Counted from the first letter of the stretch, positions 34,161-43,453 are shown. The stretch: 64,000 bases of DNA from Micromonospora sp. RHAY321 (GCF_023896955.1 NZ_JAMHIW010000001.1:372001-436000); one strand, 5' to 3'. The notes: a model not told the origin generated them from the sequence alone. Numbers and translations: made by a program.

Positions 34161-35192
34161 ATGGAATACCGCACCTTGGGCAACACCGGCACGGTGGTGT
34201 CCTCGCAGTGCCTGGGCACGATGACGTTTGGCAACGAAAGCAGCGAGGATGTGTCGCACGCCCAGCTCGACCGGTTCACCGAACGCGGCGGGAACTTCAT
34301 CGACACCGCCAACGTGTACTCCCGAGGCTTGTCGGAGGAGATTGTCGGTCGCTGGCTGGCGGCCAGGCCCGGAGTACGGGATCAGCTGGTCATCGCGACA
34401 AAGGGTCGTTTTCCCATGGGGGACGGGCCCAATGATGCGGGCCTCACCCGCACCAACCTGTCCCGGGCGTTGGAAGCGAGCCTGCGCCGGCTCGGGGTCG
34501 AGACCATCGACCTCTACCAGGCGCACGCGTGGGACCCTCTGACCCCGATCGAGGAGACCCTCGGCTTCTTCGACGACGCGGTACGTGCCGGCAAGATCCG
34601 ATACGCGGGGGTCAGCAACTTCCTCGGCTGGCAGTTGCAGAAAGCGGCGCTGCTGACGCAGTTCGGCGGGCTCGCGCCGATCGTGACGCTGCAGCCCCAG
34701 TACAACCTGCTGGTGCGTGACATCGAGTTTGAGCTGGTGGATGTGTGTTGCAACGAGAACATCGGGATTCTGCCGTGGTCGCCGCTGGCCGGTGGCTGGT
34801 TGACCGGAAAGTACACGCGTGACCAAGTGCCGACCGGCGCCACCCGGCTCGGCGAGGATCCGCAGCGTGGCATGGAGGCCTATGCGCCGCGCAACGAACA
34901 GGAGCGGACGTGGCGCGTCATCGACACGGTGCGGCAGGTCGCTGAGGGACGTGGTGTGTCCATGTCACAGGTGGCGCTGGCCTGGGTCGCAGACCGCCCC
35001 GCCGTCACGTCGGTGATCCTCGGCGCACGCACGCTCGAACAGCTCGACGACAACCTCGGCGCCGCCGATCTGCACCTGTCGGAGAAGGAGAGCGCTCTGC
35101 TCACCGAGGCCAGCTCGCCGATCGTGTCCGACTATCCGTACGGCGCACCGGGCGTCCAGCAACGCTCGCGTGCCCTGCCCCTCTCCAGTTGA
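34161..35192 (+). CDS. Aldo/keto reductase, third of the set
   Basis: 343 residues from ATG 34161, supported by GGGAGG nine bases upstream; an earlier TTG/GTG would run through the ribosome site. Catalytic segments: FIDTANVYSRGLSEEIVGRW (Asp, Tyr), LVIATKGRFPMGDGPNDAGL (Lys) and DLYQAHAWDPLTPIEETLGF (His). Cofactor loop: VTSVILGARTLEQLDDNLGA. It differs clearly from the first two and resembles AKR9/AKR12-type reductases (PlyAKR, aryl-alcohol dehydrogenase-like). Separated from the second reductase by 192 bases, so it may have its own promoter. Substrate unknown. Confidence 0.9.
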   Translation: MEYRTLGNTGTVVSSQCLGTMTFGNESSEDVSHAQLDRFTERGGNFIDTANVYSRGLSEEIVGRWLAARPGVRDQLVIATKGRFPMGDGPNDAGLTRTNLSRALEASLRRLGVETIDLYQAHAWDPLTPIEETLGFFDDAVRAGKIRYAGVSNFLGWQLQKAALLTQFGGLAPIVTLQPQYNLLVRDIEFELVDVCCNENIGILPWSPLAGGWLTGKYTRDQVPTGATRLGEDPQRGMEAYAPRNEQERTWRVIDTVRQVAEGRGVSMSQVALAWVADRPAVTSVILGARTLEQLDDNLGAADLHLSEKESALLTEASSPIVSDYPYGAPGVQQRSRALPLSS

Positions 35193-35682
35193 GCGACTCC
35201 AGCGGCCTCGGGTCAACAGCGTCACCGTTGCTGACTTCTCGAACTAAACGCCGGTCTAAACCGAGCGGCGGCAGGTCGCAGCGAGCTGAGCCGTCGTGGC
35301 CTTGAGGCCACAGGCGCAGCATGCGCGTGGTGGCCGGCTTTGGGAAAGCGTGGTCTGCTTGGTCCCCTCGGCGTCGGTCAGGCGGATCTGCGCGGCGGCG
35401 AGGCGATCTCTCTGGTGGGGCGAGGGTTGGTCATACCTGGATCGGGGCATCGCCGAGATCGGTGCGGCAACAGGGAAAGCGCAATCTGCTGCGGTTTGGA
35501 TTCGTACTGTTGGCAATCGGTACCAGGGTGCGGGCGATCTCCGGGGGCTTTTTCCCGCCGCCGTTGGGGAGGCTGACAGTTGACAGGGCGAGAACTTCGT
35601 TCTACCCGCAGTCACATCGGCGTCGCCCGGCTCGGCCCCCATGGCCCGGTTCTCGTCGTCGAGAACAACACCAGCCAGCCAC
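35193..35682. other. Degenerate stretch before the tctA remnant
   Basis: No intact gene. One frame contains [15 protein letters not shown] and [12 protein letters not shown], weakly like a TctB subunit, whose gene normally lies just before tctA. Similarity is too short to call. The start of the interval has an imperfect inverted repeat (GTCAACAGCG...CGTTGCTGAC, 35214-35237) that could terminate the reductase transcript. Confidence 0.35.
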
Positions 35683-36095
35683 GAAGGATTTGGCCATAGG
35701 GTACGGCAGGGACGGCGCGATCGAGGGCGTAGCCGGCCCGGAGGCGGCAGACAATGCCTCGGCCGCCGGCACGCTGGTGCCGATGCTGGCGATCGGCCTG
35801 CCAACGAACGCGACCGCCGCGGTAATGCTGGCCGCCTTCCAGCAGTACGGCATCCAACCCGGCCCTCTGCTCTTCGAACGGGAGTCCGCCCTGGTCTGGA
35901 CGCTGATCGCCAGCCTTTCTCGTGGGCAACCTGCTGCTGCTGGTGCTGAACCTGCCGCTTGCGCCCGCGTGGGCCCGGCTGCTGCGGATCCCGCGTCGGT
36001 ACCTTCTACGCCGGCATCCTCTTCTCGCTTCGATGGGCGCGTACGCGGTCAACGCCCAGCCATTCGACCTGTTCCTGCTGCTCACCCTCGGCCTG
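35683..36095 (+). pseudogene. Decayed tctA (tripartite tricarboxylate transporter permease)
   Basis: [20 protein letters not shown], then [20 protein letters not shown] and [20 protein letters not shown], match the highly conserved central part of TctA, the large membrane subunit that takes up carboxylates with a periplasmic binding protein. A frameshift near 35915 moves to [20 protein letters not shown], then RIPRRYL; two further compensating slips precede [20 protein letters not shown]. About 135 of the roughly 500 normal residues survive. The sequence stops exactly where a piece of an unrelated flavoprotein gene begins (36096). Confidence 0.8.
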
Positions 36096-36288
36096 CGGTG
36101 CCGCAGGAGTGCTCGTTCGGGTCGATGAGCGGGGCGAGTGCGCGGGTGGCACCCATGATCGGGTCGAGGTCCAGGCACAGTTCGGAGGCGATCGAGTGGT
36201 CGGGGCGGAAGCCCGTGGCCGCGACGATCCGGTCCACGGTGACCGACTCCTCGCCGCCGTCGGCGTGCCGCACCACCACACTCACCCG
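36096..36288 (-). pseudogene. 193-base copy of the middle of the flavoprotein gene at 60.3 kb
   Basis: Compared by eye with 60274-60466, I count six differences in 193 positions and no gaps. It encodes, on the minus strand, [20 protein letters not shown], then [20 protein letters not shown] and [20 protein letters not shown], the same stretch as in the intact protein. There is no start, no FAD motif and no end, so it cannot be functional. Its left edge abuts the tctA remnant without spacer. 36289-36437 contains nothing recognisable. Confidence 0.9.
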
Positions 36289-36437
36289 CCCGTCGGTGGC
36301 ACAACGTGCTTCGGGCCTTCCGCCCCGTCGTCGCCAAAGCGGGCTCGACCCGCGCGACTGGACACCACGCGTCTACCGGCACCAACTTCAACCAGTGCTC
36401 CAGAACGGCGCAGTCGCCATGGACCGGGTCTTCGGGC

Positions 36438-37526
36438 TCAGGCGGACTCGCGTACGACCAGCTCGGTCGGCAGCATCCGGGAGGACGCCGGCTCACGGCG
36501 GATCAGGCGCAGCAGGACGTCAACCATGTCCCGGGAGACCCGCTCCAGCGGCTGGCGGATGGTGGTCAGCGCCGGATCGGTCTCGCGGGCGATCCGAGAA
36601 TCGTCGAATCCGCCGACGGCCACGTCGACCGGGACCCGCCGGCCGGCCCGGCGCAGCTCAGCGATAGCACCGGCGGCGAGCATGTCCGAGGCGGCGAACA
36701 CCGCGTCGACGTCGGGGCTTGCTGCGAGCAACTCGCGCATCGCGGCCGCGCCCGCCGCGTGGCTGTAATTGACCGCGTTGACCACCAGCCGCTTGAACGC
36801 CTTGCGGCCCAGCACCTCACGGTAGCCCTCGAGGCGTTCCGGGCCGCCGACGATCTCCGGGCACGCGATCATCCCGATCCGCTTGCGGCCCTGGTCCACC
36901 AGGTACCGCGTCATCTGGCGGGCGCCCTCGCGGTCCTCGGCAGCGACGTACGGAATGTTCGCCCCGATGCCGACGGGCTTGCCGCAGGCGACGGCGGGTA
37001 CGACGCCCCGGGCGAGGTCGGCGACGAGGGGGTCGCCGGCGTGCGTCGAGATGAGCAGTACACCGTCGACGTGGCCGCCGCGCACGTACCTCAGCACCCT
37101 GTCCCGCTCGTCCTCACTCGATTCGAGCATCAGGATCAGGCTGAAGTCGTGCTCGGCCAGCGCCTGGGTGCAGGCGCGGAGCAGTACGCTGAAGTTTGGG
37201 TCCTCGAAGAGGCGTTCCTGCGGTTCGGACAGGACGAAGGCGACCGCGTTGGACTGCTTGGTGACCAGGCTGCGGGCGCTCTGGTTGACCGTGTAGCCGG
37301 TCGCCCGCATGGCCCGCTCGACCGCTTTGAGAGAGGTGGGGCTGACATAGCGGGCACCGTTGAGCACCCGGGACACCGTGCCCCTGGAGACACCTGCCAG
37401 CTCGGCCACGTCGTCGATGGTCGGGCCGCGGCGCATCGCCCGGCGGGCCGCGCCGCGGGATTTCGGGTGGGGCGTGGCGCCGGCGGTGTCCCCGTTCGGG
37501 CCACCCGTGTTCGTAGCGTCGGACAC
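36438..37526 (-). CDS. LacI-family repressor of the galactoside locus
   Basis: 362 residues. DNA-binding domain at about 34-80: [40 protein letters not shown], with the hinge [20 protein letters not shown]. The sugar-binding domain continues to the end ([60 protein letters not shown]). The 30-residue N-terminal extension is unusual. It lies behind the GH1 gene at a 109-base gap and probably belongs to the same transcript or has its own promoter. It likely binds the TGTGAGCG-TCACA sites at 42.33, 42.45 and 48.60 kb and releases with a galactoside; this is inferred from location. Confidence 0.93.
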   Translation of the reverse strand: MSDATNTGGPNGDTAGATPHPKSRGAARRAMRRGPTIDDVAELAGVSRGTVSRVLNGARYVSPTSLKAVERAMRATGYTVNQSARSLVTKQSNAVAFVLSEPQERLFEDPNFSVLLRACTQALAEHDFSLILMLESSEDERDRVLRYVRGGHVDGVLLISTHAGDPLVADLARGVVPAVACGKPVGIGANIPYVAAEDREGARQMTRYLVDQGRKRIGMIACPEIVGGPERLEGYREVLGRKAFKRLVVNAVNYSHAAGAAAMRELLAASPDVDAVFAASDMLAAGAIAELRRAGRRVPVDVAVGGFDDSRIARETDPALTTIRQPLERVSRDMVDVLLRLIRREPASSRMLPTELVVRESA

Positions 37527-37635
37527 AACGACCTCTCATGCTGTGCTCGGTGGGACGAGGCGCGCCCGTCCGGTCCGGCGGTCGTCGTGGCGCCCAGTCT
37601 TCCATGTGTCGCCGGGCGGCTCCCGGATGCCGTGC

Positions 37636-38994
37636 TCAGCGCGGCGGCAGCGCGTTGCCCCGGGCCACCCGGCCGTACCAGCGGGCACTGGTCTTCGGCA
37701 CCCGACGCTGGTCGGCGTAGTCGACGTACACGACGCCAAAGCGTTTGGCGTACCCCTCTGCCCATTCGAAGTTGTCCATCAGTGTCCAGACGAAGTAGCC
37801 GTGGACGTCGACGCCGGCCCGGATCGCGGCGTGCAGGGCGAGCAGGTGCCGGTGCAGGTAGTCGACCCGCTCCGGATCGTGCACCGTGCCGTCGATGGCG
37901 ACCGTGTCCGGGTAGGCGGCGCCGTTTTCGGTCAGGTAGACCGGCGGCAACTCGGGGTAGCCGGCCCTCAGCCCGACCAGCAGTTCGGTGAGCCCGTCGG
38001 GTTCCACCGGCCAGCCGACGTCGGTGACCGGGACCCCGTCCGGGACGACCACCTCGGCTCGCAGATGGCCGGTCGGCGTGGCCTGGACGAGCATCCGGCG
38101 GTAGTAGTTGATGCCGAGGAAGTCGACCGGTGCGCCGATCAGTTCGAGGTCGCCCGGCCGTACCAGTTCGGCCGCCGTCCCGCCGACGAAGGGGGCCCCG
38201 ACCTCGGACGGGTAGGCGCCGCGCAGCACCGGTTCCAGGAAGAGCCGGTGACTGTCCGTGTCGACCCGACGACTGGCGGCGAGGTCGTCCGGTGAGTCGC
38301 CGGCCGGCGCGACCGGGCTGAGGTCGAGCGTGATCCCGACCTGGTGCCCGGCGCCGTTCGCGCGCAATGCCTGGAGCCCGAGACCGTGCGCGAGCAGCAG
38401 GTGGTGCACGGCTCGGTCGCGTTGGTCGAGGTCACGCACGCCCGGGGCGTGGATGCCGCTGCCGTAGCCGGCGTGGCTGGAGACCTTCGGCTCGTTGAGC
38501 GTGATCCAGTGCCGTACGGTGTCGCCGAGCGCGGCGTGCACGACGCCCGCGTACTCGGCGAAGCGGTAGGCGGTGTCCCGGGCGGGCCAACCGCCCCGGT
38601 CCTGTAGCGCCTGCGGCAGGTCCCAGTGGTAGAGCGTGACGTACGGGACGATGCCGCGCTCCAGCAGCCGGTCGACGACCCGCCGGTAGTGGTCGAGCCC
38701 CTTCTGGTTCGCGCTCCCCCGACCCTCCGGCTGGATGCGCGGCCAGGCGACGGAGAACCGGTACGCGCCCAGCCCGAGGTCGGCCATCAGCGCGATGTCC
38801 TCGGGGTAGCGGTGGTAGTGCTCGCAGGCGACGGCACCGGTGTCGCCACCCGCGATCGCGCCGGGCACCCCGCAGAACGTGTCCCAGATGGAGCGGCCCC
38901 GGCCGTCCGCGTCGACCGCGCCCTCGACCTGGTACGACGCGGTGGCCGCGCCCCAGACGAAGCCGTCGGGGAAGCGCGGGGACGGGTCACTCAT
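37636..38994 (-). CDS. Glycoside hydrolase family 1 beta-glycosidase
   Basis: 452 residues, full-length GH1. N-terminus FPDGFVWGAATASYQVEGAV; acid/base Glu in HWITLNEPKVSSHAGYGSGI; nucleophile Glu in PPVYLTENGAAYPDTVAIDG; C-terminal GYFVWTLMDNFEWAEGYAKR with the aglycone-site Trp and Glu. No signal peptide, so cytosolic. In this context it probably hydrolyses imported beta-galactosides or beta-glucosides with retention. Follows the permease gene at a 44-base gap; ATG with GGAAGGA upstream. Confidence 0.95.
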   Translation of the reverse strand: MSDPSPRFPDGFVWGAATASYQVEGAVDADGRGRSIWDTFCGVPGAIAGGDTGAVACEHYHRYPEDIALMADLGLGAYRFSVAWPRIQPEGRGSANQKGLDHYRRVVDRLLERGIVPYVTLYHWDLPQALQDRGGWPARDTAYRFAEYAGVVHAALGDTVRHWITLNEPKVSSHAGYGSGIHAPGVRDLDQRDRAVHHLLLAHGLGLQALRANGAGHQVGITLDLSPVAPAGDSPDDLAASRRVDTDSHRLFLEPVLRGAYPSEVGAPFVGGTAAELVRPGDLELIGAPVDFLGINYYRRMLVQATPTGHLRAEVVVPDGVPVTDVGWPVEPDGLTELLVGLRAGYPELPPVYLTENGAAYPDTVAIDGTVHDPERVDYLHRHLLALHAAIRAGVDVHGYFVWTLMDNFEWAEGYAKRFGVVYVDYADQRRVPKTSARWYGRVARGNALPPR

Positions 38995-39038
38995 GGCGGG
39001 TCCTTCCGAATGGGGTCGACATCGACAGGGGAAAGCTG

Positions 39039-39950
39039 CTAGCCCTTCACGCCGCCGCTGACCAGGTCCAGCCGCCAGTAGCGCTGCAGGAAGAGGAAAA
39101 GTGCGATGAGCGGCAGGATGGAGAGGAATACTCCCATGATCACCAATGAGTAGAGCGCGGGTTGGCTGGCGCCCTGGTTGAGCATGGTGAACAGCCCGAC
39201 GGTCATCGGGAAGCGCTGGCTGTCGGAGATCATGATGTACGGCAGCAGGAAGTTGTTCCAGATGGCGATGAACTGCAACAGCAGCACGGTCACCATGCCG
39301 GGCACCATCGGCGGCAGCCCGACCGACCAGGCGAGCCGGTATTCACCGGCGCCGTCGATCCGGCCCGCCTCGAGCATCTCGTCGGCGACCACGGCGGACG
39401 CGTAGATCCGCGACAGGTAGATCCCGTACGGACTGATGATGCTGGGCAGGAGCACCGCCCAGTAGGAGTTGACCAGTCCCAGTTTCGAGATCAGCAGGTA
39501 CTGCGGGACGGCGAGGGTGATCTGTGGGACGAGTACGCCGGCCAGGATCGTCCCGAACAGCACCTCCCGCCCGGCGAAGCGGTACTTGGCGAGGGCGTAC
39601 CCGGCGAGGGTGGAGACGATGACGGAGAGCACCGCGCCGACCCCGGCGTAGAGCAGGCTGTTGAGCGCCCAGCGCAGGAACACCCCGTCGCCGAAGTCGA
39701 GCAGGTGTTTGATGTTGTACGTGAACCCGCCGTTGAGGCTGGGCCAGAACGAGAAGGTGGTGAACAGCTCGCCCGGCCCCTTGGTGGCGGCGATCGCGAC
39801 CCAGAGCACCGGGGCGACGCAGTAGGCGGCACCGAGCAGGAGCAGCGCGGTGGGGATGATGCTGGTCCGCGTCGGCTTCGGCCTACGGCCGGGACGTGCG
39901 CGTACGCCGGCCGGTGGTGGTGTGGCGGGCCGCTGGTCCGTCAGGCTCAC
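39039..39950 (-). CDS. Sugar ABC transporter permease (MalG type)
   Basis: 303 residues with six helices and the carbohydrate-uptake permease-2 (CUT1) EAA loop EMLEAGRIDGAGEYRLAWSV followed by GLPPMVPGMV. It pairs with the MalF-type permease, whose gene overlaps by four bases (GTGA). The cytosolic N-terminus (TPPPAGVRARPGRRPKPTRT) is typical for actinomycete CUT1 systems. No ATPase is encoded here; such importers usually share a MsiK-type ATPase encoded elsewhere. Confidence 0.93.
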   Translation of the reverse strand: MSLTDQRPATPPPAGVRARPGRRPKPTRTSIIPTALLLLGAAYCVAPVLWVAIAATKGPGELFTTFSFWPSLNGGFTYNIKHLLDFGDGVFLRWALNSLLYAGVGAVLSVIVSTLAGYALAKYRFAGREVLFGTILAGVLVPQITLAVPQYLLISKLGLVNSYWAVLLPSIISPYGIYLSRIYASAVVADEMLEAGRIDGAGEYRLAWSVGLPPMVPGMVTVLLLQFIAIWNNFLLPYIMISDSQRFPMTVGLFTMLNQGASQPALYSLVIMGVFLSILPLIALFLFLQRYWRLDLVSGGVKG

Positions 39951-40879
39951 TGGCCCCTCCCGAAGGCTCGTTTCTGCAGGAAGCTGAGCACCCCGAGGGA
40001 GACCACGAGGGTGCCGAGTGCCAGCACGACTGAGGCCGCGGCGGCGGTGTGGATGTCGTTGTTGACGAACGCGTCGCGGTAGATCGTCATCAGCGGCACC
40101 CAGGAGGAGGGGATGGCGTCGGTGAGCGGCTGGAGCGTCGCCGGCTCGCTGAAGACCTGGAGGGTGGCGATGATGCTGAAGACGCCGGTCATCACGAGCG
40201 CCGGTGCGATCAGCGGGATCTTCACCCGGAGCGCGATCTGGACCTCCGAGGCGCCGTCGATGCGTGCGGCGTCGTACATCTCACGGGGTATGCCGCGCAG
40301 CGCGGTGTACAGGACGATCATGTTGAAGCCCACGCCGCCCCAGACGCCGATGTTGGCGACCGAGAAGAGCACCGACCCGGGTGCGAGGAAGTCGGGTGCG
40401 GGCAGCCCGACCGCCGTGACGGCGTCCCGGATCGGGCTGACGTTCGGCAGGTAGAGAAAACCCCAGAGCAGGGAGGCGATGACCCCCGGTACGGCGTACG
40501 GCAGGAAGATGCCGATTCGCGAGGCGGCCCCGAACCGGATCCGGGGTGTGTCGAGCAGCAGCGCGAACAACAGGGCGAGCCCGAGCATGGTCGGTACGAC
40601 GATGGCGCCGTACCCGAGCATCCGCAGGACGCCCTGGAGGTAGCCGTCGTCGGTGAGGACACCGACGTAGTTCTCCAGTCCGACGAACTGCTCGACCCGC
40701 AGGCCGAGCCCGCCCCCGGTGACCCGGGAGGCGCGCAGGCTCAGCCAGACGGTGTATCCGATGGGGACGAGCAGGAACAGCACGAGCAACACGACGGCCG
40801 GGGCCACCAGCACGTACGGCGTGGGGCCCCCGCCGCGTCGGGGTCGGCGCGGGGCGACGGTGGAACTGGCACCGGGCAT
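39947..40879 (-). CDS. Sugar ABC transporter permease (MalF type)
   Basis: 310 residues from ATG 40879 (MPGASSTVAPRRPRRGGG), preceded by AAAGGAGG; a start at 40903 would be too close to that site. Six helices; EAA loop EMYDAARIDGASEVQIALRV followed by KIPLIAPALV. Forms the membrane channel with the MalG-type partner for CUT1 oligosaccharide uptake. The 27-base gap behind the binding-protein gene and the overlap with the next gene show a single operon. Confidence 0.93.
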   Translation of the reverse strand: MPGASSTVAPRRPRRGGGPTPYVLVAPAVVLLVLFLLVPIGYTVWLSLRASRVTGGGLGLRVEQFVGLENYVGVLTDDGYLQGVLRMLGYGAIVVPTMLGLALLFALLLDTPRIRFGAASRIGIFLPYAVPGVIASLLWGFLYLPNVSPIRDAVTAVGLPAPDFLAPGSVLFSVANIGVWGGVGFNMIVLYTALRGIPREMYDAARIDGASEVQIALRVKIPLIAPALVMTGVFSIIATLQVFSEPATLQPLTDAIPSSWVPLMTIYRDAFVNNDIHTAAAASVVLALGTLVVSLGVLSFLQKRAFGRGQ

Positions 40880-40906
40880 CTGCTCTCCTCCTTTCCGCGA
40901 CACGTG

Positions 40907-42286
40907 CTACTTGACCTGGAAGCCCTGCTTCTTCAGGTCGGCGACGGACGCGTCCTGGAGGCGGTCGATGGCAGCGGCGAAGTCAGACTTGTCCTGGATC
41001 GCCTTGGCCAGGATGTCGCTGTACGCGCTGTAGGTGACGTTGACGTTCGGCGCCCAGGAGAATCCGCGCGCGGTCTTCGCGATGGCTGCGGCGTCGGCGA
41101 AGAACGTCGGCTGGTTCGGCAGCATCAGTGGGGCCTTGCTCAGCGCGGGTGTCGACTGGCCGGTGGTGGCGGCCGGATAGATCCCACCCTGGGCGACCAG
41201 CGCGTCGATGGCTTCGGGGTCGGTGTTGAGCCACCTGACGAACTTCTCCGCCTGCGCCCGCTGGGTGGACTTGGTGGAGATCGCAGTCGCCGAGCCGCCC
41301 CAGTAGCCGGTGGCCGGGCTGGCCGCGTTCCACTGCGGCAGCGGCGCCATCCGCCACTTGCCCTTGGTGGTCAGCGCCACGCCCTCGAGCACCCCGGCGC
41401 CCCAGACCGCGCTCGGCCAGGCGAGCAGGGTGCCGTCGCTCATCGCCTTGTTCCACTCCGGGGTGTACATCGGCTTGCCGGAGAGGGTGCCGTCGTTGAC
41501 CAGACCGCCCCAGAACGCGGCCATCCGCTTGGTCGGTTCGTCGTTGATGCTGACGGTCCAGGTGCCGTTGTCGTTGACCCACCAGTTCGCGCCGGCCTGT
41601 TCGGCCAGGCCGGCGAACCAGCCGGGGTCGCCGGAGGAGAAGGTGGCGAGGTAGCGGTTGGCGTCCTTCTGCCGGACCTGTCGCGCGACGGTCGCGAACT
41701 CGTCCCAGCTCTTCGGCACGGTCAGCCCGAACTGCTGGAAGAGATCCTCACGGTAGTACAGCATCATCGGGGCGACGTCCTGCGGGATGGCGTACGTCTT
41801 GCCACCGAACGAGGTCAGGTTCCAGGTGCCCTCGGTGAACTCCGACCTCACCTCACCGGCGAGGGACGTGAGGTCGGCGACCGCCCCGTTCGTGATCAGT
41901 ACGGGCAGGGCCTGGTACTCGGCGTGGAGGAGGTCGGGTGCGTTACCGGCCCGGTGCGCCGTGATGATCTTGGTGAGCAACTCCTCGCCCTGCGCCTGCC
42001 GACTCACCGTCACCTTCTGGTGCGGGTTCCTGGCGTTCCAGATGTCGACGACCTTCTCCACGTTCGTGGTCCAGGTCCAGAACGTCAGGTTCGCCGGGTC
42101 GTCGGGGTTGCCCTTGGGCGGCGCGACGTTCTCGTCGCTCCCGCTGTCGCAGGCGCCGAGCAGGGCGGGCAGGGTCGCGGCGGCGCCGATGCCGGCAATG
42201 CCCTTAAGGAGGCCGCGCCTGCCGAAGGTGGCGGCCGGCAGGGAGTTCGTCGGGAAGCGACCGGGGCCGGTCGTGAGGCGGGACAT
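40907..42286 (-). CDS. Extracellular sugar-binding lipoprotein of the ABC importer
   Basis: 459 residues. Signal region FGRRGLLKGIAGIGAAATLP, then ALLGAC, contains a twin-arginine pair and a lipobox, so it is probably Tat-exported and lipid-anchored at the cell surface. The mature part is a family-1 solute-binding protein (DPANLTFWTWTTNVEKVVDI; GWFAGLAEQAGANWWVNDNG; KWRMAPLPQWNAASPATGYW) with many Trp residues for stacking sugars. First gene of the operon binding protein-MalF-MalG-GH1 (-LacI). A LacI-type operator lies 43 bases upstream. Ligand predicted to be galactan or beta-galactoside oligosaccharides from neighbours only. Confidence 0.93.
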   Translation of the reverse strand: MSRLTTGPGRFPTNSLPAATFGRRGLLKGIAGIGAAATLPALLGACDSGSDENVAPPKGNPDDPANLTFWTWTTNVEKVVDIWNARNPHQKVTVSRQAQGEELLTKIITAHRAGNAPDLLHAEYQALPVLITNGAVADLTSLAGEVRSEFTEGTWNLTSFGGKTYAIPQDVAPMMLYYREDLFQQFGLTVPKSWDEFATVARQVRQKDANRYLATFSSGDPGWFAGLAEQAGANWWVNDNGTWTVSINDEPTKRMAAFWGGLVNDGTLSGKPMYTPEWNKAMSDGTLLAWPSAVWGAGVLEGVALTTKGKWRMAPLPQWNAASPATGYWGGSATAISTKSTQRAQAEKFVRWLNTDPEAIDALVAQGGIYPAATTGQSTPALSKAPLMLPNQPTFFADAAAIAKTARGFSWAPNVNVTYSAYSDILAKAIQDKSDFAAAIDRLQDASVADLKKQGFQVK

Positions 42287-42328
42287 GCGCCCTCCTGAAG
42301 TGTCCGCTGAAAGGAAAGGGGCGGTGCC

Positions 42329-42342
42329 TGTGAGCGATCACA
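42329..42342. promoter_or_regulatory. LacI-type operator before the sugar ABC operon
   Basis: TGTGAGCGATCACA is a near-perfect palindrome (arms TGTGA and TCACA around GCGA) 43 bases upstream of the binding-protein start. The same sequence with one base changed occurs twice more in this locus (42454, 48599). The form matches actinomycete LacI-family boxes, and the lacI gene is five genes downstream. Confidence 0.85.
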
Positions 42343-42453
42343 GAGTCTTCGCCCAACCGATCGACTGTCAAGGCTCTGTTGCAAATTTGTTTCTGGGCGG
42401 TACACCAGCCTGTCGCGGCTTCGCACGCCGATGGGTCTCGACCCTGGCCAATC

Positions 42454-42467
42454 TGTGAGCGGTCACG
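42454..42467. promoter_or_regulatory. LacI-type operator before the VOC-SDR pair
   Basis: TGTGAGCGGTCACG differs from the site at 42329 at the centre and in the last base. It lies 126 bases before the VOC start and 168 bases before the ABC operon, so either or both divergent units could be controlled through it. Confidence 0.7.
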
Positions 42468-42592
42468 TAACGTCCCGCCTACGGCAGGTCGGGCCGGACG
42501 GCGACCCGGCACCCGCGATGCCCACCACCGCCGCTGGCCGGTCCCCCTGCCGCCGACCTGGCCGTCGGTGCCCGTCACCAGGAGGAACAGCC

Positions 42593-43453
42593 GTGACTAT
42601 GAGTGCTGGCGCGGACCGCTCGACCGCGCAGCCGGACAACCACCGGCCAGCGGACCACTCCTTCGGCGCGGCCCGCGCCGGACTGCACCGGGTCGTGCTC
42701 GGCGCCCGGGACCTCGACCGCTCGGGGGACTTCTACCGGGACGTCCTCGACCTCACCGAGGTGCCGGCGCCGTCCGGCGGCCCTCGACCGGTGAGACGTT
42801 TCGCCAGTGGCTCGGTGCTCGTCGAGGTCACCCAGGTGGGGGCCGGCACGGGCACCGGTGACTGGGTCAACGACGATCTACAGGGCGGCATCCGACACTT
42901 CGGACTGAAGGTCGGCGACGTCGACGAACGGGTCCGTCGGCTGGAGGCGGCCGGGGTCACCGTACTGTCGCCGCCCCGGGACGTGCTCGGCGACGTACGC
43001 ATCGCCTTCTTCCTCGACCCGGACGGCACCCGCTGGGAGTTCATCCAGGGCAACCTCGCCTACCAGCACGTCCACTCCCCCGGACTCGCCGCCGCCGAGG
43101 CGGCGACCCGGCTCGCCCCGCAGGACGGGCCACGTTTCGACCACGTCGCGATCACCGTCGCCGACCTGCCGGCCGCACTGCGGTTCTGGCGTGACCGGTT
43201 CGACTTCGAGGTAATCGGCGAGATTCGCCACCACGACGACCCGCGAGGCTTCCTCATGACATATCTCCAGGCCGGACCGGCCGTGCTCGAGGTGTTCAGC
43301 TTCGACACCCCCGTCACACCCCACCCGGTGCCGACCGAGCCGGGAACGCTGCTGGGCCTGCACGCCATCGGGCTGGTTACGGACGAGTCGTCGCCACCGG
43401 TCACCATCCGCGACCCCGAGGGCGTCCCGGTGCTGGTCGGGGGTCCGCGATGA
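42593..43453 (+). CDS. Two-domain VOC (glyoxalase/dioxygenase superfamily) protein
   Basis: 286 residues from GTG 42593, preceded by AGGAGGA. Two VOC modules: about 25-140 (GLHRVVLGARDLDRSGDFYR; HFGLKVGDVDERVRRLEAAG; FFLDPDGTRWEFIQG) and 165-280 (RFDHVAITVADLPAALRFWR; RDPEGVPVLVG). Metal-ligand-like His and Glu are seen in each (HRVVL, WEFIQ; DHVAI), but a specific reaction cannot be assigned: glyoxalase, epimerase, isomerase or dioxygenase are all possible. Coupled by an ATGA overlap to the SDR gene and preceded by a LacI-type operator, so likely a sugar-derived substrate. Confidence 0.85.
   Translation: MTMSAGADRSTAQPDNHRPADHSFGAARAGLHRVVLGARDLDRSGDFYRDVLDLTEVPAPSGGPRPVRRFASGSVLVEVTQVGAGTGTGDWVNDDLQGGIRHFGLKVGDVDERVRRLEAAGVTVLSPPRDVLGDVRIAFFLDPDGTRWEFIQGNLAYQHVHSPGLAAAEAATRLAPQDGPRFDHVAITVADLPAALRFWRDRFDFEVIGEIRHHDDPRGFLMTYLQAGPAVLEVFSFDTPVTPHPVPTEPGTLLGLHAIGLVTDESSPPVTIRDPEGVPVLVGGPR

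Noticed and set aside
35193..35640. A TctB gene before the tctA remnant.
   Set aside because: Only two weak strings (FGFVLLAIG and GGFFPPPLG) are seen, which is too little for a call; mentioned only in the gap entry.
40049..42298. A plus-strand open frame of 749 codons opposite the sugar ABC genes.
   Set aside because: It is antisense to three clear genes, has Arg/Gly/Asp-rich shadow composition and matches no family.
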